From: Haemaphysalis longicornis
Lineage: Eukaryota > Arthropoda > Arachnida > Ixodida > Ixodidae
Length of the DNA: 64,000 bases
Assembly (NCBI GenBank): GCA_013339765.2
Contig: CM023457.1
Coordinates: 29,408,909 to 29,472,908 of the forward strand
Direction of reading: 5' to 3'
Shown here: positions 1 to 12,109 of the stretch, one piece after another
Layout of the letters: each line of letters starts with the position of its first letter
Numbering within the stretch: the stretch's first letter is position 1
The notes under the pieces: generated by a model
What the model was told of the DNA's origin: nothing
Databases searched by the model: none
What the model saw: the letters and a program-made list of their open reading frames with translations, nothing else
Program-made: the position numbers and the translations under genes

Positions 1-3000
1 AGTCAGCGCTGCGTATGTCCCTTACTTGTACTTGTGTATGTCTTTATTGCACTGTTAATTTAACTGACCTCTACCTTATACACGTCAGTACCTTCGACTA
101 GGAATCAATATACGTAAAAGCACTGGTACATGACGCTGCCCCCTATGGCAATCGAGTGTGTCAGAAGGATTTGGTGAAGAAAGTTAGCCGTACACTAATT
201 ACGCCAAGTTCGGGGCAAGTCAGAAGTTGCCTTGGGCTATCCTACAGCCCAGACATCTCTCGCTAATGAGATAATGCAGCATGCACCCCGTCAATATCTT
301 CTTGATCCGCCTTACCTCCTTGCGCATCTATCGTAAATGCTGCTCTCGCCACTGTGTGAAAGCAAATTACGTTCTGGGGAACGATGCCCCAGTCCAAGGT
401 TCCAGATAATTTGCCATGTAGACATTGTCAACGGCCGTAATCCGATTATTTGAATGAACTGTCATAGCAGTGAGAGGTTATTGTTGTTGAGCAGCAGAAA
501 GTTCGAATATTTTATGCACAGGATGCCCCAAGGCGACGTTCCTGAAATTTGATTAGGAGTCATACTTCTCTGTTTCCCAGTCAAAAAAACATTTAAACTC
601 TAAAATTTTTTGAAATTCCCTTACCATTAGCCGTTGTTTGGGAGGCAGCGGTTCGTAGGAATTGGAGATTCGCCAAGCAGGGGTATTTAAATATACTCGG
701 GACTGCTGAGCTGCCGTATACGGATTTATTTTTAAGGTGCCCTATTCTGCCTAAAAGCACCGTGGTTTTCGCCGGTTGTTGTAGTCGCCCGGTCAAAAAA
801 TTGGCCTAAAGAATAACTTCGCAATACGTGTGTGATCCAATAATATGTTTTCCCGGGTTTGTACACTAGGAACCTGGATGCTCCCCAAATAGTGCGATTT
901 CTTTTTTTCTTCCATGCTGTTTCATTCGAATATAGAGAAACATATATATTCACGACTGATTTAGAAATCATGGGGCTAAATATACACAACAGAACGGGTA
1001 ATCTGGAATTCGGCCGTCAAACCATTGACGTCAACTCCAGCTAGCAAGGGGGCAATAGCACGCACTGGCGCAAAACAGGGTACCAATCAGGTATAAATCA
1101 TACGGTTCATAGTAGCGTTTTTACTTAATTATCACTTGACCAAACTGCGACTGTGAAGACACCAGCGGCTCAGCGTTTCTGTCTACCATGCACGTTTTTC
1201 ATAAACTATGTAGAGTCATCAGAAAACAACGTCATAAGGCATTTCATCATAGGGAGCTTCAAGGTAACGCACACACTGCGGGGGTGTTAATTCAAAGTAC
1301 TTTTAGAGTGTTCATTGAAGCGCATTCGAGAACAATCTAGCGCGTTTGTGGTCAATAAAACAATGCTCAATTGTTTCTATACCTTCACAAATCGGCAGTT
1401 AACAGGACACAAGAATGTTCCTACTGCGCAGCCATGTTTTAACGGTCATGTTTTCAGGTTTCCGTATGCAGCTTCAAAAAGAAAGATTTCGTGCATTAAG
1501 AAAGGCATTTTACAAACTTTCTTAAGACATCATGGTTGAGTAAACCATCATAAAGAGATCTGTAGAGGGGTGCAGAAGATAGTATTGATACTAAACCTCT
1601 GTAAAGTGTTTTGTGCGACTAAAACCAGCTAAGAAGAATCTGCCAAAAGAACACACCTCACGCATACATCCCCAAAAACTTGGCGGTGAGGAAAATTTAG
1701 AACAAACAATAATACCACAAATAACATCCCCAAGATTCCCTTGACAAAAACCTCTAACAATGGGATGGGATGAGTCACGAAGAAACAAAAAAAGCCGCGA
1801 CTAGTTGCCCCAGATAGACGTGCGTCAGCTCGACATCCTCCAGCCCGGGCGGGCCTAGGCAGATTATTCTTGCTTGTAGACTCCATAGAAAACGACGTTT
1901 AAAGACCACTGGGCCATCTCTGCACGTTGCCACCATAGAAGAAAATTTGTTATCGATGTTGCTGTTCCCCTCCTGGCGGCATATACACAGTTGGAGGATT
2001 AGCCAGGAAGCAGGAGCTTTGAGGGGCAACGTTCGCTCTTCAGAACATTCCCAAAACTGTCATTTTGGAACGCGGTCGTTGTGGAATACTGCGTGCCGCA
2101 TGCCACCTGATTGAAATAGGTGCACCCATGCTACGTACAACACTGATTTTAGTGGACATGTGTGGTAAAACATGTCTGGTAATTAATGTGTGGTAATTCA
2201 TGTGGTAAAACTACGCAAAAGGTAAGTGTGAGACACACACACGGTCTAGCGGAAAAAAGGAGGTTGAAGGAACTCGCGCCACAAAAAAAAGAAAGGTGAA
2301 GAATACATTACAAATGCGATGTTGCAGCAGAAAGATATGTATCGGCATGCCCTCGCCTTCAGAGCACGTAAGAAGCGTTTAGTGTCCCGAGGAATGTTTA
2401 TTTTGTTCCGAATACGCGTTGGTTTTGTGATACCAGTACCTTGTGGATTAACAACCGCTTAGTGTTCTAATACCAGGAAATACAAAATGATAATTTGCAT
2501 GCAAGCAGAATATACTGTTTTGACGGTTATGTAACTTTTCCTTTTTGCCGTGCAGTGATATTTATACGGAAGACTAAGCATTACAGAGACGCCAGTTGTA
2601 ATTATTCAACTGTACGTAACTTCGCGCACAATCAGTGATTAATGCGGAAAGTGGTGCACCAAAGAACATTAAATAATGAAACGACACCGCCATACATTGC
2701 CTGCCTTGTCATTTATCCGCGGTCTCTTCGTTAATGAACGCATTCCAACTTGCCCCCCTGTCTTTGTCGCCACATTATGCACACGGCCAAGCGGCGGGAG
2801 TCCACAGAGTTAGAGCGATGATATTGCTAAAAATAGACAAAAAAAAACATGGAAGGATACTTAGCGGCCAGTGCTGGTCGTTTATTTTCCTGATGCCGTG
2901 TGACTTTTTTATCATTACGTCTTCATGATAGCAATATTACAATGTGCCCAAGTCTCGACAACAATGTGCAATTATATTGGACGACCAAGAGGGCGAGTGT

Positions 3001-3545
3001 AATAATAACTAAGGGCCCAAATATCTCCGGATGAAAAATGTTAGTTTGTTGTCCAACAGAACACTGGCTTGTTTAATTTGGTCAATATTAAGCTTTATAA
3101 TCGGAACAGCAAATTTGAAACGGGAACATAAATGCTAAAGCATGCGCTACGAAGGATATCTTGCTTATATCAGAACTTTCAAACTGCGTCGTAACGACGT
3201 AAACGCCTCAATTTGCGCTCTAAAATGGGAATACGGGGTGTTACAGCCCTTATATAATGGATGTTACTCCACGAAGTTTTGCTCCCAGACCTTGTAGCAA
3301 AACACGAATGCGGCAGCAGATCACATGTGGATCTTTCGTGTAGCTTAAGTTTGAAGTCATGTAATGTGAAGTAAAAATGATGCTGTCTTTAAATGAGTCT
3401 AGCATGATCGCTGCGGAGTACACAGGTCCTGAACGTGACCGGCCTTGCAGCAGTGGTCCTGTAGATTTAATTTTTTGCCTTCACCGCAATATCACTTTTT
3501 TGCCTTGGTGAACCCTTTAAAGGCCAACATGTTGTTCTCCCTTGT
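1..3545. other. Anonymous AT-leaning sequence, no gene recognised
   Basis: I see no coding frame with family motifs, no RNA gene and no repeat with clear ends. Small local features are homopolymer runs and a short TGTGGTAAAACATGT-like direct repeat near 2158-2212. Open frames here are under 105 codons and overlap on both strands, as expected by chance. Confidence 0.5.
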
Positions 3546-3558
3546 CCGGTTGGTCCAA

Positions 3559-3577
3559 TTTTAACAGCGAAGCTGTA
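3559..3577. repeat. Short dispersed hairpin motif TTTTAACAGCGAAGCTGT
   Basis: A small palindrome (ACAGC, loop GAA, GCTGT) after a T run. Near-identical motifs occur at 19707-19726 and 48435-48455, so it is probably a conserved piece of a short interspersed repeat and not chance. Confidence 0.4.
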
Positions 3578-3839
3578 TGTGCCTTGATTTCCCCAAATAG
3601 CGTGCGTAGATAATTCGTAGTACGATGGAATTTTTCGATGACAAGAGAGAGGATAATGGGTCTCCTTCTTGAATGGCCCCTGGTGTGTCGTTTTCGCTGG
3701 CGTTTTTCGCGTCGAGCCTGAAAAGCCTCCGGGACGACATTTTGCCCGGGGTTTTTCTAATCTAAGCACGCACACATCACCGGCTGACGGTCATGAGTGC
3801 ACGGGTGTGGCGTGGGGGCGTGTTGGAGGTGGCTTGCAC

Positions 3840-3950
3840 GAGCAGCCAGGTTTCATGCGCCTACCGATGACATGCACGTGACGATAGTGGGAGATTTCAA
3901 CGTGGTCGCGTCACGGCCCGATGCGACATGACGGCTGTCGTCGCGGTCGA
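3840..3950 (+). pseudogene. Possible endonuclease-domain fragment of a retroelement
   Basis: The plus frame from about 3852 reads DDMHVTIVGDFNVVASRPDA and then meets a TGA. The core I-V-G-D-F-N resembles the GDFN motif of the apurinic-like endonuclease/EEP fold found in LINE ORF2 proteins. No other endonuclease motif or linked RT is visible, so this is at most a short relic. It could be coincidence. Confidence 0.3.
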
Positions 3951-4023
3951 GCGAATTGCGTTGGTGTGGTCCACAGGGATTAATTTATAGAGGAAAACGG
4001 AAGAAGGAAAACGAAGGAAGAGC

Positions 4024-4092
4024 GAGAGAGAGAGAGAGAGAGAGAGAGAAGAAGAGAGAGAAGAGAGATGAGAGAGAAGAGAGAGAGAAGAT

Positions 4093-4156
<64 letters not shown>
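4024..4156. repeat. (AG)n microsatellite
   Basis: An imperfect AG/GA dinucleotide array of about 130 bp, pure in its second half and interrupted by AAG and ATG units in the first. The Arg/Glu and Leu/Ser open frames across it are artefacts. Confidence 0.95.
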
Positions 4157-4158
<2 letters not shown>

Positions 4159-4159
4159 G

Positions 4160-6395
4160 AGAATGCACAGTGCGAAGACGTCAATATGATGTGACGCAGA
4201 ATTTCGTGGAAAGCACTTTACGGCTTCCTCTCTTGGACAAAACACTTAAAAATATAGCGGTGATTCTGAACTTGGCGTCAGCGCGCGCGTAGTTTCTAGG
4301 AATTTTTCAAGAAGCGTTTTTTTTTAAGTCAACCGTTATTTATACTTGGTTTTGAACCGACGCATCAACGAGTTTGAGTTTAGTTTGGTTTAAACCGATT
4401 GCATAAAGCACCATACCACAAGTTAAATAAAAATACAAAAAAGCTGCAATTATGTTAGGGTGGTTATTTAGTACACCAGAAAGATTAGAAAAGTTTTTCC
4501 AAATGATGTAGCTCCGCAATACATCCGTCTTTGTATTTTTGACATTTTCTATTGCAATCGAAAACGCTAAAGGCAACAAACGTAATTCCGATGTAGGTGT
4601 TTGATGGATTTGAACGCAGCACATGAAAAAACCGCTAAACTGAAACCAGCAAATGTTGTGCCTACCGCGCTTTTTCTAGTCGACCAGGCACGGCGGCACT
4701 TTTACTGGTGCGTATGCTTCATGGCTGTAGACCTTGGTTTCAAGTTGAAATCACTTTCGTGTCGCATTTGCATTTAACGATTGACTGCTGCAACGGGGTA
4801 AACGACAAGCCATGTCCGTTACCAAACATTAGGAAACAAAAGTGAGTGAAAAAAAGCTATTTGTCAAACTTGCAGATATGTTTGTAAATCAATAATTAAA
4901 TTTGTTCTTTGTAGAAATATCTGAAGTGTAGGCATTAAAACAACATTCCTTATTTACAAAGCTGAAAGGGGTGACTGTTCGTAAGACTTTGTAGTGCTCA
5001 CCTTTACGTGCAGTACCTTTCTTGCAATGCCTAGCGGGCGCCATCAGTTTGCACACATTGTGCATTCTAAAAGTTTTTTCGGGGTTAGTCTGCTAATATT
5101 GGTTTCAAATAGTACTTCAAGAACTTTCCAGTTTATTTACGCCTGGGAGTTCCATATATTTCAGTCATCGGCAGAAAAAAAAAGATATTTTTAGCACTTA
5201 AACCACGTGCTTGACTTCATTATTTTTCAGTGTGGTTGGTTTTATGCACCAATTTCTTCAAGAATCGTAAACCTGAGCCAGAATTGTCTTTTCAGCTCTT
5301 GCAAAGGAACGCGTACATCCGAGACGCCTAATTTTAGAGCCAACACTACTGAGAAGGCTACAGTTACTGGCACTTTCCACTTTGCCAATCAGCAACTATA
5401 GCGGAGGGAAAAGGTTCTTTTTTCTAGTCCCTGTTTCTCAGTATGTGGCTTACTTTTGCTAAACACTCTTAAATGTTGCTAAGGCAAATGGGTATAGACT
5501 CTCATGTGGTTATGAACAGTTATATGTATTATTGCAGCCCCATTATTTTAATGAGAACCGCAATTGTTCGACACGTGGTCTCCGCCAAAGAGATGAAGGG
5601 ACGCTATGTGCTGGAAAACCGGGTTCAAGGGTAACTCCATTCTGGAGTAATCCAGCATTTAGTAAAGGCATATCAACGTTCACATAGTATAAAGACGACA
5701 ATTTTGCTTCATTCACTACCGCCTTCAAATATGCTTCTTACGCAATAACCCCGCATTGCATAAGGCGATTGCAAGAACGTTGGCTGGAATTTTGCGTGTT
5801 CTGCATTTATATACCCTAGATATTCCCTAGCCAGCCGGAGAAGCTAGCCCGACACAAATACTGTCTCCTTTGTGCGCTGAGCAGGCCGGACAACAAAGGC
5901 GACCGATGGAGAACGCCATAATCTGTATTCCGCATTGCGACACTGTTTTGTTTGGGTGAAAACATCGGTGCTAGGTACTGCCCAAGAACATAATGGAGCT
6001 TTGTCCGCTTATTGTCTTCCTTCCCTTGCTGCCCACATTAATCTAGTTGCCTCGTCTTGTGTCGTGTCACGCAGCCATCTTTTGTTCCTCTTAGCATAGG
6101 TAATGCTATACGAAGTTGCTGCAATTGTGGGACGGTACGGGTCATTCACAAAAATTAGGTTACTATAAACAATCCTGAAAAAACTACATAAAAGAATCAA
6201 TGGTGTAAATAGCAAATAAAACACTGTTTCTCGCCTTTAGAGTAATCTTCACCTTACCATGTAGTAGTGCTGTGAGTTAGAGTTTTCCGCGTTTGTCAGA
6301 CGAAGCTCCCTTGGGTCGGAAACTGCTTTAACTGCGCCAAACACGACCAGAAAGACTTCCCTTTATATTTTTACGCTGTGTTAAAATTTTTTAAG
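4160..6395. other. Anonymous sequence, no gene recognised
   Basis: Only short scattered open frames (<100 codons) without recognisable motifs. A tRNA B-box-like GGGTTCAAGGG occurs near 5622 but has no matching A box or cloverleaf, so I do not call an RNA gene. Confidence 0.45.
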
Positions 6396-6399
6396 GTTT

Positions 6400-6545
6400 T
6401 TTTCGTGTGTGCACGTATTTGTGTATGTGCGCGCTAGCGTGTCCATGAACGTGTTTGTGCAGGTGAGTGCGTGTGTGCGATCCGACGTTGCTGGATTGTG
6501 TGGACTCTTTTCTGAGGCTGTGTTGCTGTGTGTGGGAGTGTGTGC
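6400..6545. repeat. Degenerate GT-rich tract
   Basis: A GTGTG/GTGC-rich stretch with many interruptions, read as a decayed (GT)n microsatellite. The His/Thr-rich minus-strand frame over it is low-complexity output. Confidence 0.6.
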
Positions 6546-7859
6546 GGAGGGGCAAGGGACGTGTAAATTGCACTTTAGGGAGGGCTGATATCATCTCATA
6601 GAAAGCGATACTGATGCTGTTGAAAACTGGTCTTGTCCAGTATCTTAGTTGATTTTCTTGGATAATAAGCTGCCAGATCAGTAATTCCCACTCGACAGTG
6701 TAAGCACGCACATATTTTAAACATCGTACCAAGTAGACGCAATATTTACCCAAGAAGAATGTTCCTTGAATAGTAAGTTGCAAATAATGAACGAGAGTCT
6801 TCAACATAAACTTACAGAAGCGAAAAAAAATAGTCCGTTTCTCAATTCAATTTCTATTCTCTTACGCAGTCACATTGCCAATAAACGTATCCCGCTCAAC
6901 TTGCTGTTTTTCGCGGTTTGTTTTCTTTCGTCCTGGTAATAGCTAATATGTACTATATAATGCATCAGAGTTTTTTGTAATTCACACGTATGCGGAATAT
7001 TTTGTTCATCAGTGTTGTTTACACGTTTAAAATTAAGTTTTCAATCTGGCTTCGGTTTTGGCCGTTACGCAATTTCCCGGAAAAAGCTGCCGCCTGAAGT
7101 CGGATTTTTAGCATAAAAGGTGATTGAGCGAGGAAGCACGCTGTCAGGGCAGCGCAACAGAAAAAAGTTTGGGTTTTAAAGGTCCTGAATGGATGAAATA
7201 AAATAGCTCGAAAACATGCGGCCCGTTATTTAAATCAAGAGTACGAGCTAGCACAATTATGTTACTGAAAAAAACTTTGAGGAAACATAATGAGGTAAGC
7301 GGGAGCGCAAACCAATCAAGGTATTCATGAGGTTTTACTTTGGATAGGTAACAAGTATCGCTGGTAAGCCATCAATTGGTAGCTTCACAATATCGCGACT
7401 TACCATGGTTCCGCAGTGAAATTTAGAAGCACTTGAACTATTTAACGTAAAAACAGTTTGTAAGCGTAACAACCACTGTCGAATACGCGTAAAAATTCAG
7501 TTAAAAATACGTGCATCTCGAGGCATGCCATGCATCGGCGGCTGCATAATACTCAGTGTAATTTCCGTCCTCCTGTTTATTAAAACAGTCTTCAACAGTT
7601 TTCACACGAAATTATTGTGCCCATAAAACACGATACTGATAACAAGTACAGTTCTCTTCAGCACTAAAGCAGCCGCGCCCATGTGGAACCCAGACTCAGG
7701 TCTTGTGGACGCTCTCTTACGCGCTTGATTTAGTTCACAGACCACGCTGCTTTTTTCTCTCCATGGATTTTTAGATATAACTAGCGCCGGCGTTTTGCGT
7801 CTTTTTAAGGAGTTTTACAGCCGCTTGATTCTCAGGGTAGCTCTGATAACTGCTGCTTA

Positions 7860-8174
7860 TTATTTATTCTTTCTATGTACCCATTCTTTGCATTTGTGTT
7901 CCATCTGATACGCGACAACAGCAAAGACGCGCGACCTTTGGTGGGTATCCGCCAAAATGGCAGCCGTTTTGCATTTCTTTGCACCTAAATTCCCTGCTTC
8001 ATAATTGTGTAGCCGTCCTCTATCTCTCCTTTCCCGTAGGGAAGTAATGTGTTGCCAAACTAATTGCATAGCTTTGCCGCCATGATGAGGACAGGTTTCT
8101 TGCAACTTCAGTAATAAGCTATTTATTGTGTTACGATGCACTAGCTGTAGTAATAGTCTACAGGAAAACTTCAT
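7860..8174 (-). other. Open frame, possible exon, unrecognised
   Basis: A 104-codon minus-strand frame whose second half (residues ~35-104) has a globular-looking composition: charged helices, several Cys and no low complexity. I recognise no family. Its length is not significant by itself in 64 kb, and there is no supporting splice site or homologue I can point to. It may be chance. Confidence 0.15.
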
Positions 8175-8734
8175 TTAAACCCCAGTTTAAAGTGTGTTGA
8201 GGGAAATAGATTCAAAGTGAAAGAAGAACAGCAGTGGGATCATTATGAAGAATGTCTTCCTTTCTTGTGTGTTATTGCGTGCTTCGGGTTTTTCAGAGGG
8301 CTTGAAAAATGGGACAAGCCTTCAAACATTAACAATAAATTGATTTCGCGAGAAATTGACGTCGGGGGAGATTATTCCAGAACTTTGTTAAAATAAAAGG
8401 CCAGGATACTTGTAATGTACAAAACATTTGCCTGGCATCTGGGTACATGATAAAACTTAATCAACACAGAAAAAGTAATGACACGTATGTGATATGGTCT
8501 CACTGAATAAATGTTTAGAAAGGGGAGCATGTACACGGTGTAAGTGTACAGGAAACACAAAAGAAGTCTGTGCATTTGTCAGCACAGGTAGATTTTCTTT
8601 TCTTAGCTATTGCGCATATTCGCTCAGAACCAAGAGGAAATTTTATACATGGCAAAGGTACCATGTGTGCCGTACACTCAGTTGCAGATTAGAATGCATG
8701 CGAAGAGGTTGCGCATTGCGCATGTGCGGGCCTC

Positions 8735-8790
8735 GTGCGTGTGTGCGTGTGCGTGTGTGCGCGCGTTTGCATGTGTGTGTGTGTGTGTGG
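8735..8790. repeat. (GT)n-rich tract
   Basis: An imperfect GTGTGC/GTGT array about 150 bp upstream of the long AC array, probably a decayed microsatellite. Confidence 0.8.
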
Positions 8791-8926
8791 TTGTTTGAGT
8801 CACTGGGCACGGGTGTCTAATTTTTCCCAGAGGCACCTAGAAAATACGTGTTCGGTGCGCCCAAAAATGTTACGCCAATTAAGTGAAGTCGTGCATGAGA
8901 AATAAAACCTGACGCACGCACGCACG

Positions 8927-8930
<4 letters not shown>

Positions 8931-9006
<76 letters not shown>
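8931..9006. repeat. (AC)n microsatellite
   Basis: About 38 uninterrupted CA units preceded by CGCACGCACG. The poly(Cys-Val) open frames on the minus strand are artefacts of this tract. Confidence 0.97.
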
Positions 9007-9009
<3 letters not shown>

Positions 9010-9011
<2 letters not shown>

Positions 9012-10200
9012 TTTTCATTTCGTCCATGGAGCGGCTGGTACGAATGAATAGGTGTACCAAAACTGTACAGACCTAACTTCGGTGGGGTCGTACTGAAAAA
9101 ATAAACTGGCGCATTACAAATATAACACAAGTAGGATGGTCTGCAAACGTTGACCAGTAAGCAGGCATGCCCACAGATGTTATGGTTGTTTCGAGCAACG
9201 AAGAAGACTGACGCCATTGACCACTGCCTTGAGTTCAACCTTCGCTGGTATGTAATTTCATCTTCAATCAAAAAATGTAACAGTAGAATGAATAAACATT
9301 AGGATATACAGTCAGGCTTACAGATTCGGCGTACTTCACGACCTACGTGTGCGCATAAAACATGTAAAATTCATCTGAGCTAACGATCTGTTAGGCGGCA
9401 ACTCAGCATGGTATCATAGATTTGGAGACAGCTGTAAACTTGTTCGGCCATCATTCACGATTAGGAAAGGCAAGTGCCACTACCGCCTCGGAAAATAAAT
9501 GTACTTTTTACAAACCCAGCACAATAAGCAAAAAGATCAAAATAAAAGTATGACATTTTCAAAGAGCATGGTTACAGTAATTATTTCGCATGTAAGGATG
9601 GCCAACCGAGAAATGGTAGCGATAAAAGGTGCAAAGACAGCTTTATTACATCGAACAAAAAATGTATTCAGCTCCAATATCGCAACACACGCAACAAACC
9701 GGCAAATTCAAAAGCAAAGTCTGGCCATTGGAATGCGTAATGAACATTGTCGCCAGGGTATTCGATCTTCGTAAAAACCGATTACATCCGTGAGCTTTGT
9801 GTGGTGCCGTACATCGTCCTCAAGCTTTTAAGCATTAAAGAGAAGAAATTTTTTCAGATCGTAACATCCTTTTTTGATGACTCTCCACCGGTGAAACTAA
9901 TTTTGGTGTTTTTAACTGAGCACGGCAACGTATATCCTCAACAGGCGCACTCACACGAACCACATTCGCACAAGACACTTTTTACTTTCCCCCGACTGCG
10001 GCGGTTCGGTTTCGTTATATGCCTAGGTGCTTTCGTTTTTTTAAACGAATCTCAGCGGGAATATACGACAGATGTACCTTATAGGGTCATTTTAACAGTT
10101 TTGAATACTATCTGTAATAAACCATTAGGGTGCCAGATACAGGTGTTACCTACATATTGCCCAGACCTGCCATCATATCACTCACTCACTCAATCGAACA
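9010..10200. other. Anonymous sequence, no gene recognised
   Basis: No domain-bearing frame. The 220-codon plus frame at 9747-10409 owes its length to the ATCA array and reads as Ser-Ile-Asn-Gln repeats there, so it is not called. Confidence 0.5.
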
Positions 10201-10204
10201 ATGA

Positions 10205-10316
<112 letters not shown>

Positions 10317-11529
10317 AGTTATTATCTGAAAATTATACATGGGGTAAATATACAGTGCAGTTTTGGCATATACAGGGCAGTTTTCGCAGAAATCACCGAT
10401 TTTGTTTAATAGTTTTCTCCCCTGGACAGAGCGGTGTTGCTCTCATCTCTTCGATAACGGTGCACATATTCAGTGCTCGTCAAAAAAGGAGGTGGAGAAA
10501 GAACTCGGAACATCACTGAAGTTAATGTGTAACCACAGGAGCTAGCCTGGGAGCGATGTGTCTGCCGCCGCCCACCTTCCATTTTGTGGCAATTTTTCAC
10601 GCCTAAATTGCTTCAATCGCTCTCCAGGAAATGAGCCCCATTTCAAACCTTCCTCAGAGATCCTATACAGACAAGTGTTTGCAATAGAGAAACAGGGGTT
10701 TAATTATAGCGTAGCATTTCTAGCTGGAATGTCGGGGTTTCTTGCTGGGTGGAAGGGGCGGTCATTCAATATATTCATGCAGGCTTATATGTAGGAACTA
10801 CAGCCCTTTATGTGCCTTCAATTATACTCAAACTGACCCTAAATTAAACGCAGGCAATTATTACGATCGAATGCCATTCGTGGATATGTATAGTTCATAC
10901 ACGTCAGTATTGATTTTTGCACCGGTAGCTTTAGACAGATTTAAGTTAAAAGACAAGTACATAGCTACAATCACAGGACTGTTTTTCTTAAAATGTATGT
11001 CGGGTTGGTTTCTCCAAATGAAAAGAATACGCTGGTTCAGAAACGGCGTCATTGGGAAGCGAGATGAAAGAAGAACGAAAATAAAAGTAAGAAAAAAACC
11101 CTTGCCTCGGGCTGTCTTGTGTGCTGCCAAACACAACGAAACCAATAACACAAAAACACACTGTCTTGAGGTCTTAGCTTGATCCCTACCATGAGCTCTC
11201 TTCGCCTTGTTTAAACAGGTCACATCCGGAGAACTCTCCTCTGTCGTTGTTCAACAGCCGAAAAAAAGGAAAAGAGAAACTTCTACGTGCTGCCACTGTC
11301 GCCACCCCCATGAGCTCGCGCTGGTGGCGTCTCCAACGTCATGTGACCTTCCCCCTGGTTACTGTTAGTCACGTCGTAGTTGTGGCGCATTTAAAATTAT
11401 TAGTGGGTATTTTTGTATCACGCGTTCAACTATGGTGCTACGACGCAGCAGGAAATAGCAGCGTGACAAGGGAGCATTACGAAGACGATCCGACTGAACA
11501 ATCTACTCACTATGTAACAGTGCCCAAAT

Positions 11530-11760
11530 TAGGAGTTTTGGGCCCGAACGTTTGCCTTTTTTATACATGACAGCAATGAAGGCGACAATGATGATTAGGA
11601 TGGCGATGATGAGGATAACGAATGTGTCCCCCAGCTTGCAATATTTTCACGGAACATCTATGTGGACAATGCCCATAGCACCAAATCCCGTTAACGAAGA
11701 TGACGAAGAGGAGGTGGCTGGCGCGAGCTCTTTCATGGCCGCTTGTACATAGATAATTCA
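11530..11760 (-). other. Minus-strand frame with a predicted membrane helix, uncertain
   Basis: The minus frame read down from 11760 contains a serine run and then, after an in-frame TGA, a stretch rich in Ile/Leu/Val/Ala (about 20 residues, ending AVMYKKGKR) that looks like a membrane helix plus basic cytoplasmic tail. It could be the last exon of a single-pass protein. The plus strand here is GATGAT-rich, which by itself yields Ile/Leu runs on the minus strand, so low complexity is an equally good explanation. Confidence 0.25.
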
Positions 11761-12019
11761 TGTGAATACATCGCTGTACCATCGTCCAATATTCGTCTTA
11801 TCTTTGCTTTGCCGCCGCGTAGCAATATTCTGTTCTGAGATAGGTACAATCAGCGAACTTCCGTTGCAATGCAGCACGTAATTAGACGTGTAGGCATCTT
11901 GCACCTCACCCTTGAACCAACCTAAATGATATCAAGCTATCCCTATTTACAAAATGCCTGCGTATAAGTGAGTCAAGAAGGTATTTTACAGATGAAAAAA
12001 GTTGCGCTTTTTGGAAATA

Positions 12020-12105
12020 CTTCTGCACTGCTGCGGCTTGAACCGAGGTTGTTCACACAAAAACCAAGGGTTCTACTCATTACGCTACTAAGTCTAAGCA
12101 GCGGA
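12020..12105 (-). repeat. tRNA-like sequence (SINE head or tRNA pseudogene)
   Basis: Read on the minus strand, an A-box-like TAGCGTAATGAG is followed about 35 nt later by a B-box-like GGTTCAAGCCG. Spacing suits an internal Pol III promoter. Acceptor-stem pairing is not convincing, so a tRNA-derived SINE head or tRNA pseudogene is more likely than a working tRNA. Confidence 0.4.
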
Positions 12106-12109
12106 ATGC

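Noticed and set aside
5600..5660. B-box-like GGGTTCAAGGG suggesting a tRNA
   Set aside because: No A box at the right distance and no cloverleaf pairing.
8931..9006. Poly(Cys-Val) frames that look like a cysteine-rich peptide
   Set aside because: Direct translation of an AC microsatellite.
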